Assembly: GCA_959347315.1 (NCBI GenBank)
Contig: OY365813.1
Span: forward strand, 18,522,358-18,586,357
Length of the DNA: 64,000 nt
From: Bimastos eiseni
Taxonomy: Eukaryota > Annelida > Clitellata > Crassiclitellata > Lumbricidae
Reading direction: 5' to 3'
The stretch's first letter is position 1. Each line of letters opens with the position of its first letter. The notes under the pieces were generated by a model. That model was not told the origin of the DNA. It saw only the letters and a list, made by a program, of their open reading frames with translations, and did no database searches. The translations under genes were made by a program, and so were the position numbers. Positions 1 to 11,669 of this stretch are shown here, one piece after another.

Positions 1-459
1 CGATTACAATTACCGGTGTCTAATAGTAGCCAGCAGTCCTGGCAGAGCATCGTCATCATCAGCAGCATGACCCAGCATCCCAGATGCAACATTGCTGAGG
101 CTAAGCATCACGAGGTCGGCCACTTTCTCGGCCTCGGTTGTACGTTGAGATGTCGAGCATCGAGTAGTCAGACGACGGTGAGGATTTCACACGGCGAGGA
201 TTGGAAAGAGGATGGACTTAGAGGATCATCTGTGCAAATCCTCGCTCAAATAAGAAACGTTTTCATGACGTCTTCGTGACGATTGATATCCTTTGATTAG
301 AAATTGACGACGTATTTCATTCCTCGCTCATTGAGGATCTATTTCATCTCTCTTTCTTTCATTCCTCTATTTTTCTTTCATTCCTCATGACTCGACTACT
401 GATACTTCTCAGTCGTTCGGTAATATTATCAGACTCGACTGTTACGGTGTGACAATGAT

Positions 460-602
460 CAGAGGCGGCGATCTCCTTTGACAGGTGAGGGGTAAAACCA
501 ATGAGAGAGGCAGAAAATATGGGCGGGAAAACGCATAACGTGTCCTCCCTCTGTAAAAGGTGGGGGGACTGGTCCCCTCGACACCCGGGATCGCGGCCAC
601 TG
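460..602 (-). mobile_element. hAT MITE, family D, copy 1
   Basis: Termini are CAGAGGCGGCGATCTC on the left and, reverse-complemented, CAGTGGCCGCGATCCC on the right. Flanking 8-mers ACAATGAT (452-459) and CCAATGAT (603-610) match 7/8, as expected for hAT target duplications. It is related to 30722-30831 and 37298-37437, in opposite orientation. Confidence 0.8.
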
Positions 603-1929
603 CCAATGATTGTGTTTTCAATGTATTTGGTGATAGTTAGCAGTTACAACGTCTCTTATTCTATCTATGTGTCATTAAATCGAAATATTTACCTGCGTCT
701 TGCGTTTAATAGAAACTGACGCAATATTTCATATGACGAGGAACTAGAGAGATTGAGTGTTATTGTGTCTTATGTAATCATCGTTGGCGTTATTTATTCT
801 TTATTTTCAGTGTGAAAGCAATGATTCACAACAGCCTTGCGGGCAACTATTGAATTATTACCCATCACCAGCAGAATTGATGAATTTTAAGCTTCAAGGC
901 TAAGTGTGCTCAAGCTGCTGAATGCAACCCATTTATCAAAGCCTTTCGAGGCTATGTATATATAGCCAAGGATTTTTTTTAAAGCGCCCTGAAGCAATTT
1001 CGCATAGCTTTGCTGCAAGTAAGTAGGCTTAGTAGACCACAACTAAAACAAATAATCAGCAGCTATAGCTATGAATAAAGAATACTAACTCATAAATGTA
1101 ACAAGAAACGGAGTGTAGGTCTATAAGAAGAATCACTCTGGAAATGCGTTACAGTCGCAGTAATAAGGCGGAAGTATTGTTTGAATTGTAGAATTAAAAC
1201 CGGCGTGTTTTTATAGTTTCGTAATTAGGCTAAAAATGGGTTTATTTTGGCTGAATTAGGCTTGAAATGTTATTAGGATTGCATAATTATCTTGCAGAAG
1301 CAGACTCAGAATTATGCTGAAATGGTTTTATAGTTGCACTTGCAAAAAACATAGGTTTAAATAAAAATTATTAAACTCAGAAAAACAGAAATCTGATACA
1401 AATGTTTTGATGTCAGAATGTGTCTGATAATGGCGTTGCTCAATTATGCTCATACCCTGATGATATGTAGGACGATTAGCACTGAGACAAGAGGCAGAAT
1501 TGTAAGAACATAGCTGGCTATTATTTCAGGAAAGGCAGAACTATGCTGAGAATTGATAACATAGCGGAATTCGACAGAGATGTGTTCTCGAATTGCCGAA
1601 TTAGTTTTCCAATGACGTTGGAATTACGGTATTTGGCCTACAAGAATTTTACATCCTGCTTTAAATCGTATCCTCACTGTTTCCTAAATTGGCTTATCCC
1701 CATGACATCCCTGTAGGATCCCCTTCAACTAGGTTGAGCTTTGTGGAACGGCTACAGATCTGGAATGCTTAACACGCGCGTATCCCGTTGCGTCATTGAC
1801 ACGTGACTTCAAAAGCAGTGCGAAAGCAATTTCTTCGCCACACAGTTGGGTCCAAACTCAACGATAACAACCAGTAAACAGTCTAAAAAGCAAATCCCTC
1901 AGCGTAATACATTCGCAGAATAGAAATCG
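603..1929. other. AT-rich stretch without recognisable features
   Basis: Both strands were read; frames are short and broken, and no repeat or gene signature was recognised. Confidence 0.5.
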
Positions 1930-2014
1930 TTATCATGATCGCAAACAAATTTTCCAAGCAGCTACTCCAAAGCTAACAGCAGGGCACCAGCCTATTCACG
2001 AGCGTTGCGTCTTG
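1928..2014 (-). repeat. Dispersed repeat family C, copy 1
   Basis: On the minus strand it begins CGCTCGTGAATAGGCTGGTG and ends GATCATGATAACGATT. It matches copies at 19497-19572, 28858-28935 and 63786-63866. Probably a short retroposon or MITE end; class unknown. Confidence 0.6.
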
Positions 2015-2285
2015 TCAGACGGGCTGTCCCAAGCATAAACGGTGGTCATCCGTACAAGAATCGCGTATGGTTTTCGCGCTCACACAACGACGATTGTCAA
2101 AGTCGAGCAATAAAGTTATAAAGTGGAGACCGTCGCAGAACTGAGCCGCAATCGTGGCATCGTCACCATAGTCGCAGAACGGCGCAGAAGGCAGATACGG
2201 CAGCTGACGAAGTGAGCCATGCTAGGCACCGACCGACCAACCATCCGCTCTTTCGCGGCCTTATTCATTTGCTTTCTTCTGGTCG

Positions 2286-2580
2286 ATGGTCGCCGTTTCA
2301 ACGCGCTCGCTCCTAATGAAGCCGATCATACTTTGCGTGTGTAGGCCTACGTCTGTCTGTATGTCTTTCTATCTGTCTGTGGATCTCTGCGTATCGTTCT
2401 GTCTGTCTGCGTGTAGCTGTTTGTCTGTTTCTGTCTGTCCGTCTGCCCATGTCTGTCTTTCTATATTTCTGTATTTTTCTATGTCCGCGTTTCTGTTTGT
2501 CCGTCCTTCTGCTAGTCGGTCTGTTTGTCTGAGTCTGTCCGTCTTCTTGTCTTTCTGTTATCTGTTTGCCTATAATATGC
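2286..2580 (+). repeat. Degenerate TCTG/TCTGTCCG microsatellite
   Basis: Imperfect TCTG and TCCG tetranucleotides. Cys/Ser/Leu/Val-rich frames here are by-products of the repeat. Confidence 0.85.
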
Positions 2581-2639
2581 TATAGTCAGTCACTCTCTCA
2601 CTCACTGACTCTGGGTGGATGGATAGAGGAATTGGCGAA

Positions 2640-2825
2640 TGAGAGAGAGTTACAGACAGACAGACAGACAGAGACAGACAGACACAGAGAGACAGAGACA
2701 GAGAGCGAGACTAACAGACAGACAGAGACAGACAAAGACAGAAACAGAGATAGACAAAGACAGAGAGACAGACAGTAAGAAAGAGAGAGAAAGACAGACA
2801 GACAGAGACAGAGACAGAGAGAGAT
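2640..2825 (+). repeat. GACA/GAGACA microsatellite
   Basis: Imperfect GACAGACA and AGAGACAG units, complementary in composition to the preceding TCTG array, so the pair could form an imperfect inverted arrangement. Confidence 0.85.
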
Positions 2826-3035
2826 GGAAGGCAATGATCAGTGACTGTGAGACCGAAATAGACTGGACAAGTAAGAGGGCGGTGGATCTTATATTGAGTG
2901 TCGAACACAAGTAGCTGTGTCGCCATCGCATACAGATCGCTTCAATGCCAGATATCTAAATCAACGCCTTATCGAGTTAACGCATTAGACCTACTGTGAC
3001 ACGTAGACTGCTGTCCTGCCTCCACTGCGTCGAGT

Positions 3036-3105
3036 GACGTTGCTTAGTGATCGAGTGGTCTAACCACCGTGATCGGGGTTCGACTCAAGAAGTTATACGT
3101 CGTGT
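3036..3105 (+). mobile_element. tRNA-like SINE head, truncated
   Basis: An A-box-like GATCGAGTGGTCTAACC is followed closely by a B box, GGGTTCGACTC. The spacing is too short for a real tRNA, and no acceptor stem can be drawn. Most likely a decayed tRNA-derived SINE head next to the GA array. Confidence 0.45.
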
Positions 3106-3138
3106 AGGGATTCGCCATTTTCAACGGCGAGGCGTTCG

Positions 3139-3139
3139 C

Positions 3140-3183
<44 letters not shown>

Positions 3184-3905
3184 GAGACAGAGACAGAGAC
3201 AGAGACAGAGACAGAGAGACACAGAGACACAGAGAGACACAGAGAGACACAGAGAGACACAGAGAGACACAGAGAGACACAGAGAGACACAGAGACAGAG
3301 ACAGAAAGAGAGAGACAGAGACAGAAAAAGAAAGAGAGACAGACACACAGATAGACTGATAGACAGACAGACAGTGACAAAAACAACAGATATTAGAGAC
3401 AGAGACTGACACGGCGACTGTTAAATATAAACATTGTGGACGAGTAGACGAATGGATGAATGAACGGTCGGACGAAATGACAGAGGGAGAGAGACTCAGA
3501 CAGTCAGAGAGAGAGAGAGAGAGAGAGACACACACACATAGACACAGAGATGGAAAGACAGAAATAAAGAGAGAGTGACAAAGAATAGGAGAGGGAGAGA
3601 GAGAGAGACAGATAGTGACACAGAGAGACACATTGGCAGAGAGGCACAGAGAGACAGAAAAAGACACAGACGCAGAGGTAGAAAGACAGAGAGAGATAGA
3701 GTAAGAGAGAAAGAGATAGAGAAAGAGAGAGTGAGAGACAGACAGACAGACAGAGTGACGAAGAGACAGAGATACAGAGACAGAGACAGAGAGACAGAGA
3801 CAGATTGCGACGGATACTGGCACAGAGAGATATTTAGGCAGAGATTCAACGAGAGAAACACACACACACAGGCAGAGAGAAGGATACATACACGCATACA
3901 GCGAA
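3139..3905 (+). repeat. Long GA/GAGACA microsatellite block
   Basis: GA dinucleotides grade into GACA and an eight-base register GAGACACA (3215-3290). Broken by a short non-repetitive stretch at 3400-3480. Confidence 0.9.
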
Positions 3906-4149
3906 TGAAAGAGAGAGACGGATGCTCTTTGCTTTCGGTGACTTTTGTCGAATAGAACGGGAGTGGGGTGACCGATGGAAAAGCATGAATACCCAAGCGA
4001 CCGTCGCACCGTTGCACTCCCGGCCGATGACGTAAATCATCTGGGGGTGGAACCGAGCCCGTGTTTCATGATTACCACCGGAACCGTTCCCCGATTGGTC
4101 TTTTCCAGCTGTCGTCTGGTCTATATATAAAAAGGTCTACATAATATAT

Positions 4150-4250
4150 ACGCCGGTTAACTTCTCCACTGTTTGCACTCTGACAGTGCCAGTCCCATGA
4201 CTGGATAAAGGAGGAGGGCGACGCTGAAGATCTTTATTAGCACACATCGC
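4150..4250 (+). mobile_element. Dispersed element, module A, copy 1
   Basis: Core CACTCTGACAGTGCCAGTCC then CTGGATAAAGGAGGAGGGCG. Shared with six other places in this window, all in the same orientation. SINE-like, class unknown. Confidence 0.65.
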
Positions 4251-4284
4251 TGAGAAATATTTGAAGATTTGCATTACAACTATG

Positions 4285-4500
4285 TGTAACTTCGCCACTG
4301 TTCGCTCTCCGACGGCGCCAGTCCAAAGCCTGGGTAACGGAGGTGCGACGCCAATTACCTTTGTCACCACAGTGTAGTTTAACTGAAACCACTATTTCTA
4401 ATAGGCCTACGGCATCTGAATGGCAAGAACTGTTCAAAATAATTAGACACCTTTTCAAACTTCAATATTCGACCTATAACTATATGCAGCACAATTTGCG
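4285..4500 (+). mobile_element. Dispersed element, module A copy 2 followed by module B
   Basis: Module A ends GTTTAACTGAAACCAC. Module B follows at about 4431-4500: TTCAAAATAATTAGACACC then an ATGCAGCACAA-like end. The same A and B modules alternate around 24.87-25.17 kb. Confidence 0.65.
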
Positions 4501-4624
4501 TTCGTTATATAGTTATGTAAGTGCCGTAAGATGCCCACAAATTTTTGTGTCGACGACAACGACCTCTGTTGTCATAAGCTGTCGTTAAACCCTGGATCCA
4601 TCCAGTGTTCGTTAAACCCTAGAT

Positions 4625-4750
4625 TCGGTCTTACAATACCAACACTATTGGCACTCTGACTGTGCCATTCCCAAGTCTGGATAAAGAAGGGACGGCACCA
4701 ATTTAAAAAAATCGTTGTTATAAATTTTATCACAAAGTGTCGTTAAACCG
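4625..4750 (+). mobile_element. Dispersed element, module A, copy 3
   Basis: GGCACTCTGACTGTGCCATT, GTCTGGATAAAGAAGGGACG and CACAAAGTGTCGTTAAACC; third copy within 600 bp, so this is a local cluster. Confidence 0.65.
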
Positions 4751-5204
4751 AAACTAGGCCTACTAATACTATATATATTTTTATAGAAAAATTCAAATGC
4801 TTGAGAGGTAGGTAGGTATTAAGTACTGTTCGTATATATTTTGGGACAAACGTAGCATGTTGCTGGTCAGCACGCCTTTGTTACTTCCTGAGCCATCGTG
4901 TCAGATTAGTGTGAAAAGCAATTGTAGTTCAGCTTAAAGTGGTATTTGACAGCTTATTTTATCAGCTTTCCTCCATGCGAGTGAAGAGCCTAACGGTTTT
5001 GAAAACTGACACTCTTCTCCACTATATTGATTTTACCATATATGTGAAAAAGTTTTTTATTTTTTATTTTGTTTTTAGAAAATCTCGTCTTATCGTTTTT
5101 TATTTTTCGGCTCGTTTCTTTCCGTTTATTATTATTATTATTTTTATTATTATTATTAATGTAAGATTTATATAGAGCCCACCATCATCAGGCAGCTCCT
5201 CTAA

Positions 5205-5325
<121 letters not shown>

Positions 5326-5408
5326 GTAGGTTCTTTCATTTATTTTGTTTGCTTTTTGTTGTTTAAATTAATTTGTCATAATAGCCTCTATGTGAATTCA
5401 CAGATATG

Positions 5409-6266
5409 CAGGGATGTTGTCTTGAGACCGCGGTCTTGGTCTCGAAACGGTCTCGAAACCGGAAAACTGCGGTCTTGGTCTCATATTCATCGCTCTTTGT
5501 CTTGGTCTTGGTCTCGGTCTTGGTCTCAAATGCGTAGGTCTCTGTCTTGTTCTTGAAGGAACGGTCTTGAGATTGACCTCCGTCTTAAATTAGCGTTCCT
5601 AGTCATTTGCACCATAAGGGCAATTTTTCGAAATTAGTCGGTTATTTTAGATTATTAGAAAGATCGGATGTTTAGGCCCTACACGATTGTCATCGATTTA
5701 TGGCGTGCTGACCAAAGTAATAGATCTTTATATACATGTTACTATGTGCAGAAAAAATGCATTTGCAACGAAGCCAGTCATTTCAAAATTTGCTTTCACA
5801 AATTTTAAGGGTTTGGAACAATCAAACAATTTTGTGGTCGGTCATGTGTAGACAATGTTAAGTTATAATTCCGAGGTCCGTGGTGCAAGTACACTATTCA
5901 AACAGAATGTTAATCTATTTGTTCAGATGTTTTAAGGTATTTACCTATCGCAGGCCCATTATACTGTAATTTATAGTGTGATATTTTCAGGCCAAAGCCA
6001 AGGACTAAATCCGCAAAAGTTCAGAGTGGTCGGTAAAACTGTTTTCTGGACCATAATTAAGATTAGAATTTTTCAGCAATAAAATTAATGATTTAAGAGT
6101 GTCTGTTGTTCCTTTTTAGCGTCTTAATAAGTTGACTTGTTTAAAAAAGAGTTACTGTCTTGGTCTTGATCTTGGTCTCGGACCACTCGGTCTCGGTTTT
6201 GGTCCTAGATCTCTCGGTCTTGGTCTCGGTCTTGGTCTTGAGTTTTTGGTCTCGTGCCCAGCACTG
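5409..6266 (+). mobile_element. Non-autonomous hAT-like transposon with GGTCTT/GGTCTC arrays at its ends
   Basis: The left end is CAGGGATGTTGTCTTGAGAC and the right end reverse-complemented is CAGTGCTGGGCACGAGACC. Flanking 8-mers CAGATATG (5401-5408) and CAGATAGG (6267-6274) match 7/8. Subterminal hexamer arrays of GGTCTT/GGTCTC sit inside both ends. The 858-bp interior has no coding frame. Confidence 0.8.
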
Positions 6267-6274
6267 CAGATAGG

Positions 6275-7285
6275 CCTACTTGTATGAAACGTCGACCCGG
6301 TGTGGTCTGTGGCCGTCAACACGTCAACGTTGTAAGCGCTGACGCTGTTTGCTGATTGCTCAAAGGCCTGGCAGGCGGAATGGATTCATGTTACTTTGAG
6401 CATAAATTTGATGCACGAGAGCAACAATTTAGCATTGGCTAATTTGAAAATCATTTACCGTGACCGTGAGAAAGTTTATTCCGGTGACACGGTCCGTATT
6501 AGAGGTCATCTTGCGGGGGACGATTGCACTATAAATCTCTTGTAAGAGTGCCATAATACATCGAGAATTGATTAGAGAAGAGGATGAAACAAGACACAAT
6601 GCAACGAAAGGATACATGTTACTTTGTGCTTGATAGGATAGTTATTATTTACTGATTAAATTTGAACTGTGTAAGCAGAGTTTTCAATATTAAAATGCTG
6701 TAAAAAACCGTAAAAGATCTTTTTTAATATCCTTCCCCCCGTTTTTCCGTTTTTGTATTATTTGAAAACGCAGGATTTATTTTGTTTATTGCACCTATGG
6801 ATTTTACTTAGGCCTATCTGCCTTAAATATTTGGGTCATTCGTCATAGATGTTTGTCTGTGGGCCAAAAGGAGCTAAAACAAAGGTCTAGGACAGACATG
6901 CATACATACAGTCATACATACATACATACATACATACATGCATACATGCATGCATAGGTGACCCTTGCCAGCGGTACCTTGGTCCCTTAGGGTTCCATTT
7001 TTTTACCAATAGACTTGTTCTTGAAATGTTACTTTCTAAATTTGTTTGCATGGCCAATGGTTATGGCTATAGTTATGCAAAAAAGGCTGTCGAAGTCCAC
7101 AACAGTGTCTGTCGTTAGCAGCCATTAATATTCCGAGCACATATAAGGCATTTACTTCCGGTTGACCTATCGAAAGAGGTCGCTTCTTCCGTCCCTGGAG
7201 AGGAGGATTCGGGCGATCGAATGGAAAACGTCGTTGATACATCGAGTTACTGACTCAGAGGATTAGAGTCATATATACAGCTAGG
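6275..7285. other. Gene-less stretch with a short CATA repeat
   Basis: Unique sequence apart from a CATA/CATG microsatellite at 6893-6957. A 68-codon minus frame at 7242-7036 has no recognisable features. Confidence 0.5.
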
Positions 7286-7299
7286 AAATAGGAACTCTC

Positions 7300-7690
7300 G
7301 ATCTCTGTTTCGCTCTTTCTGTCTCTGTGTTTCGCCCTTTCTCTCTGTCTGTCTCTTAGTCTGTTTGTCCGTGCGTTAGGTCTTTATATGTGTAGCTTTG
7401 TCTGTCTCATTGTCTAGCTGGCTGTGTGTCTTTCTGTCTGTTTGTCTGTCTGTCTGATTATCTGTCTGTCAGTCTGGCTGTCTGTCCCTCAGTCAGTCTG
7501 TCTATCTGATCGATCGTTTATCTGTCTGTATGTCCGCGTATCTGTCTGTATGTCCGCGTATCTGTCTGCATGTCCGTTTGTCTGTCTGTATGTCCGCGTA
7601 TCTGTCTGCATGTCCGTGTGTCTGTCTGTATGTCCGTGTGTCTGTATGCCTTGTATTTGTCTTTCTTTTTGTCTCACTCTGTATGTCTTC
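7300..7690 (+). repeat. TCTG/TATGTCCG microsatellite block
   Basis: TCTG units with an internal register of about 20 bp (TCTGTCTGTATGTCCGCGTA) repeated between 7520 and 7640. Confidence 0.9.
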
Positions 7691-7799
7691 GTTGAATGCC
7701 ATCATCCGACTATCGTTCACATGATCAGATAAGTCATACGCGAAATATGTCGATAAGATGTCAGACTTTTGAAGAAGAGGAGGAACTGAATTGGGAGGA

Positions 7800-7905
7800 A
7801 GAGGGAAGCAGAGAAAAAGAAGGGCGAATAAGAGAGAGACAGAGAGAGACAGAGACGAACAGACAGACAGAGAGACAGACAGACAGATTGACAGACAGAG
7901 AGACT
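7800..7905 (+). repeat. GAGACA/GACA microsatellite
   Basis: Purine-rich GACA array, complementary in composition to the 7.3-7.7 kb TCTG array. Confidence 0.8.
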
Positions 7906-8203
7906 GCTGCTATTTTTGAGAAAGCAACGGAGAAAGCAACGTTCTTCAGGCCTCGTTGCGCAGACGCCATCGATTGCATCGCCACCTAGCGAATCCAGTG
8001 CCGAATTACAGAAGGGAGATTCCCCTCGTCATCAATGGCGCCAGGAATGACATCTCTCTGTTGGTGTGAGAGAGTTGCACATTGCTTTATTAGAATCATA
8101 CGAGTGTTGCATTTCCTTTTGTGTATGCTATGCCTGCGAGAGTTGAATTTTGTTTTGCATGAGTTTATGCTTGTATGCAGATGTCTATAAATTCAGCAGA
8201 CTT

Positions 8204-8587
8204 GCATATCCTACCTGACCCAAGAGTGATATTAACAGAGTCATCTGTTGTTGAAACTCTCAGTCGAATAAGAGCAGTTCCTTGGGCTGTTGTTGTTGCT
8301 TTCAAATGGGTCGAAGCAAACGCCGAATAATGGCGTTCATCGTTTAAGGAAGACCACTGAGACCGATATCTGAGGAGACTGTAGATGTATGTCTGTCTGT
8401 CTGTATGCGTGTCTGTCTGACTGTCTATCTGTCTGTCCGTCCGTCTATCTATCTGTCTGTCTGTCTGCCTGTATGCGTGTCTGTCTGACTGTCCGTCTGT
8501 CCGTTCGTCTGTCTGTCTATCTGTCTTGCATATCGTACCTGACCCCAGAGTGATATTCACAGAATCATCTGTTGTTGAAACTCTCAG
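8204..8587 (+). repeat. 324-bp-offset direct duplication bracketing TCTG repeats
   Basis: About 60 bp at 8204-8262, including TCATCTGTTGTTGAAACTCT, recurs at 8528-8587 with few changes. TCTG/TCCG tetranucleotides lie between. Confidence 0.8.
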
Positions 8588-8649
8588 TGTCTCAGTGTCT
8601 GTCCGTCCGTCTATCTATCTGTCTGTCTCTCTGTCTGTCTTTGTTATGT

Positions 8650-10020
8650 CTTACAGCAATTAACGAACCAACCACTTGATAAACGTGTCCATTATAGCAG
8701 ACTTGTAAAAATAAGTAAGGTCCTCCTGTTCAACTGAGGTGGGGAGAGGTGAAGGCTGAAGATAGGCCTACATGTAGAAGGGAAGTAGCATAATGAAGAA
8801 GGAAGATGGAGAGAGAGAAGAGGGTAATGAGGAAGGAGTTGATGGAAGGGGAGAGGACGAGGAACAGCAGAAAGATGAATGATGATGATGATGTTAGTGG
8901 TGGTGATTACGATGATTACGATGATGACAATTTATATGGCGCTGTAGCAGCCACGTCATCGCAAGGATGCCTCACGATCTGCTAACAGCGTTGTTGGACT
9001 CAGAGAACAAATATGTCCAGAGTCAACGATTTGAAAGAGTCGTTCGCTCGATTGGTAGGTGCACCCTGGAAGACCGTTCCGACGTCTATGGGGGGGGGGG
9101 GGGCGAGAAATCTCCGTCTTTTAAGCGGGTTCTCATCTATTCCGTGCTAAGCGGAGAACGCTTCACTCAAACGATTGTAGAAGTCGCCATCCGATGGCTG
9201 AGGAAAAGTGTCCCGATACTGTGATTCATACGCTAGCAAACAGCAAGAGACGGAAGAGAGAGGGAAGTGAGTAAATGACAGACGACAACAGAACATGGAA
9301 GGGAAGGAAGAGGAGAAGGATCACATTACAAGGTGTAGGAAGAGATTGAAGTACGCAATGCAATATTTATGGAACATTTATATAGCGCCTCTTCAAGACA
9401 TCTAGTCAGAGGCGCTCTATGCGCTAGCTTATAGGCTACATGATGTTTTAAGCGCCATGAACGTTACTCGTGGGGACTATACAGAAAGGCCAACGGTCAC
9501 GGCCCAGAAGAATTCTTTCCTTTCCATTAAAACAATTTGTTAGTCGACCCTATTATTATTTTAAGTTTTTTTAACAAGGCTCACTGCCAGATAGATGTCA
9601 TGGCAGTGAAAATGACTGTAAAATATGCTGATAACTCGAATGATATCCGAATCCAAGTGACCGATGATGTAATTTACGAAAATTAATAGAATGAACGACT
9701 GTGTAATTTATGTTAGCTCAAACTAAATGACCTCTTTTGTAATTGATGTAAGCTAAATGACCTCTTATGAAATTAATCTGAACTAAATGACGTCTTGCTT
9801 AATCTACGTATAATAAATGACCTATTGTACGACTTATGCAATCTTGACCACAGTCCGAATGACAACAGAAAGATCGCCGCAATATTCCTGGTGAATACGT
9901 CAAAAGCGATTACCGTTTTCAACGCCAAGCACAGAATAGTCGGATGGTTTTGGAGCCAAGCCTACAAGTAAACACCCAGTCCCTCATTATATATTTATTC
10001 ACTCAAATATGTACATATAC
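8650..10020. other. Gene-less stretch: LINE tail and decayed tandem repeat
   Basis: Contains a G run (9091-9102), a minus-strand LINE tail at 9370-9425 (GAACATTTATATAGCGCC) and a degenerate repeat of about 45 bp around 9670-9840 built on CTAAATGACCTCTT. No supportable gene. Confidence 0.5.
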
Positions 10021-10077
10021 ATATCTGTATGCATGTATGTATATATGTATGTATTTTTGTATACTGTATGTGGGTAT

Positions 10078-10312
10078 GTATGTAGGTATGTATGTATGTA
10101 TGTATGTATGGATGTATGTATGTATGTATGTATGTATGTATGTATGTATGTATGTATGTATGTATGTATGTATGTATGTATGTATGTATGTATGTATGTA
10201 TGTATGTATGTATGTATGTATGTATGTATGTATGTATGTATGTATGTATGTATGTATGTATGTATGTATGTATGTATGTATGTATGTATGTATGTATGTA
10301 TGTATGTATGTT
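10078..10312 (+). repeat. GTAT microsatellite
   Basis: About 58 near-perfect GTAT units; the Met-Tyr-Val-Cys frames through it are by-products. Confidence 0.97.
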
Positions 10313-10876
10313 TGTTTTTTTGTTTGTTCCCTTGTTTTGCAGTTGTGTGACTATGGGTGTGTATATGGGACTATGTGTGCTTTTAGAATTATTGCATGCC
10401 ACTAAATGAAGAAAATTATCAGTAAAACACATGATGAATAGGATTTCGGATTTGTCTACAGCGTCTGTTAATTTAAACAGTAAACACATGAAACAGTTAT
10501 CACTGAACACGCATGATGAATGTAAACATCCGCGAAGTATCGGCGTAAAGTACAAAAAACAGCCACACTGTTCACAATAATATTAAAACACTGTAGCTTC
10601 AATGTAGCAGTGTACATTGTACGTATGTCTGTACGTCTGCTTGCCACTCTATCTGTCTGCCTGCCTACTCTGCCTACCTGACTGTTCTACTGCCTGCATT
10701 CTTACAGAGACACATTCTCTTTATGTATACATGGTGTCAGAGTCTTTGGCGACGACGTGTGTGGTCGTTGCCATGGTGTCATCAACCTAATACGGTCGTT
10801 CTCTCTTAGATCGACGACGTTGTAATTGCTTCATTAAGAATCGCCAACGACGAGACGCACGCTCAACCCCTCCCCA

Positions 10877-10945
10877 TTTCCTCCTCCTCCTCCTCCTCCT
10901 CCTCCTCCTCCTCCTCCTCCTCCTCCTCTTCCTCTTCCTTTTCTT
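10877..10945 (+). repeat. CCT trinucleotide repeat
   Basis: About 20 CCT units. The poly-Arg and poly-Glu minus frames across it are not genes. Confidence 0.9.
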
Positions 10946-11274
10946 CCTCATTCTCCTCGTCAAATGATCGCCGATTATATTCCGAATTGAAGGCATGAAT
11001 CATGTGCAGACGGCATTCACTGGACGTCAGACAAACAGAAACTCTATATATCATCTGGATATATGTTTCAATATATGTATTATATGATTATGTACATATT
11101 TATATATATATACATATTATGTATATATATGTATATATATAATACGCATATGTGTAACGTGTTGGCATCTTCTTCTGTCTAAGCGGGTCTCCTAGCTTAA
11201 GTGGGCTTCATTTGGGCAGATTGCTAATTTACGAACGACAACTGTCAGTGAAAAGGTAGAGAGGCATCGTCGTC

Positions 11275-11665
11275 GTCGTCGTCATCATCATCGTCTTCAT
11301 CTTCATCGTCATCATCATTCCTCCAGCTGCTGTTCCTCTTCCTCCTCTTTCTTCTTCTGCTTCTCCTTCATCGTCATCATCATCATCTTAAGCTTCTGAT
11401 GCCAGCCATCTGGCTGCGATGGGTACGAATAGAAGATCTCCACTCTCCTTTGTCGCTCGACAAATCCACGGCCCCCATAGTGTTGTTAGCCCAAGTGATG
11501 CCGTGTCCTTGTTTATGTTATCTGTATCCATCAGTGTCTTGGTCTGTCGTCTTAGCTACTTATCCTTCGCATCTTGCAGTGCATTGTCTGGGATTCGGTC
11601 AACTAGCATTCTCTCTACATGTCCAAACCATCGGAGTCTTCTTCGCTGAGAGGACAGATTGTTAA
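11275..11665 (-). pseudogene. Non-LTR retrotransposon 3' end with GAT-rich tail
   Basis: Read on the minus strand from 11660, the frame gives LRRLRWFGHVERML, the conserved C-terminal motif of many LINE polyproteins. With frameshifts it continues to a tail related to RTHRSQMAGIRSLR at about 11400, then GATGATGACGATGAAG repeats. A second copy of that last piece lies at 61745-61815. Broken and 5'-truncated. Confidence 0.7.
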
Positions 11666-11669
11666 CCTT

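Noticed and set aside
3044..4009. 321-codon minus-strand open frame rich in Ser, Leu and Cys
   Set aside because: It is the translation of GA/GAGACA simple sequence; no domain, no splice context, and equally long frames occur in other phases.
9944..10555. Long frames of Met-Tyr-Val-Cys and Ile-His-Thr-Tyr repeats
   Set aside because: By-product of a GTAT microsatellite; the period (four bases) reads open in several frames on both strands.
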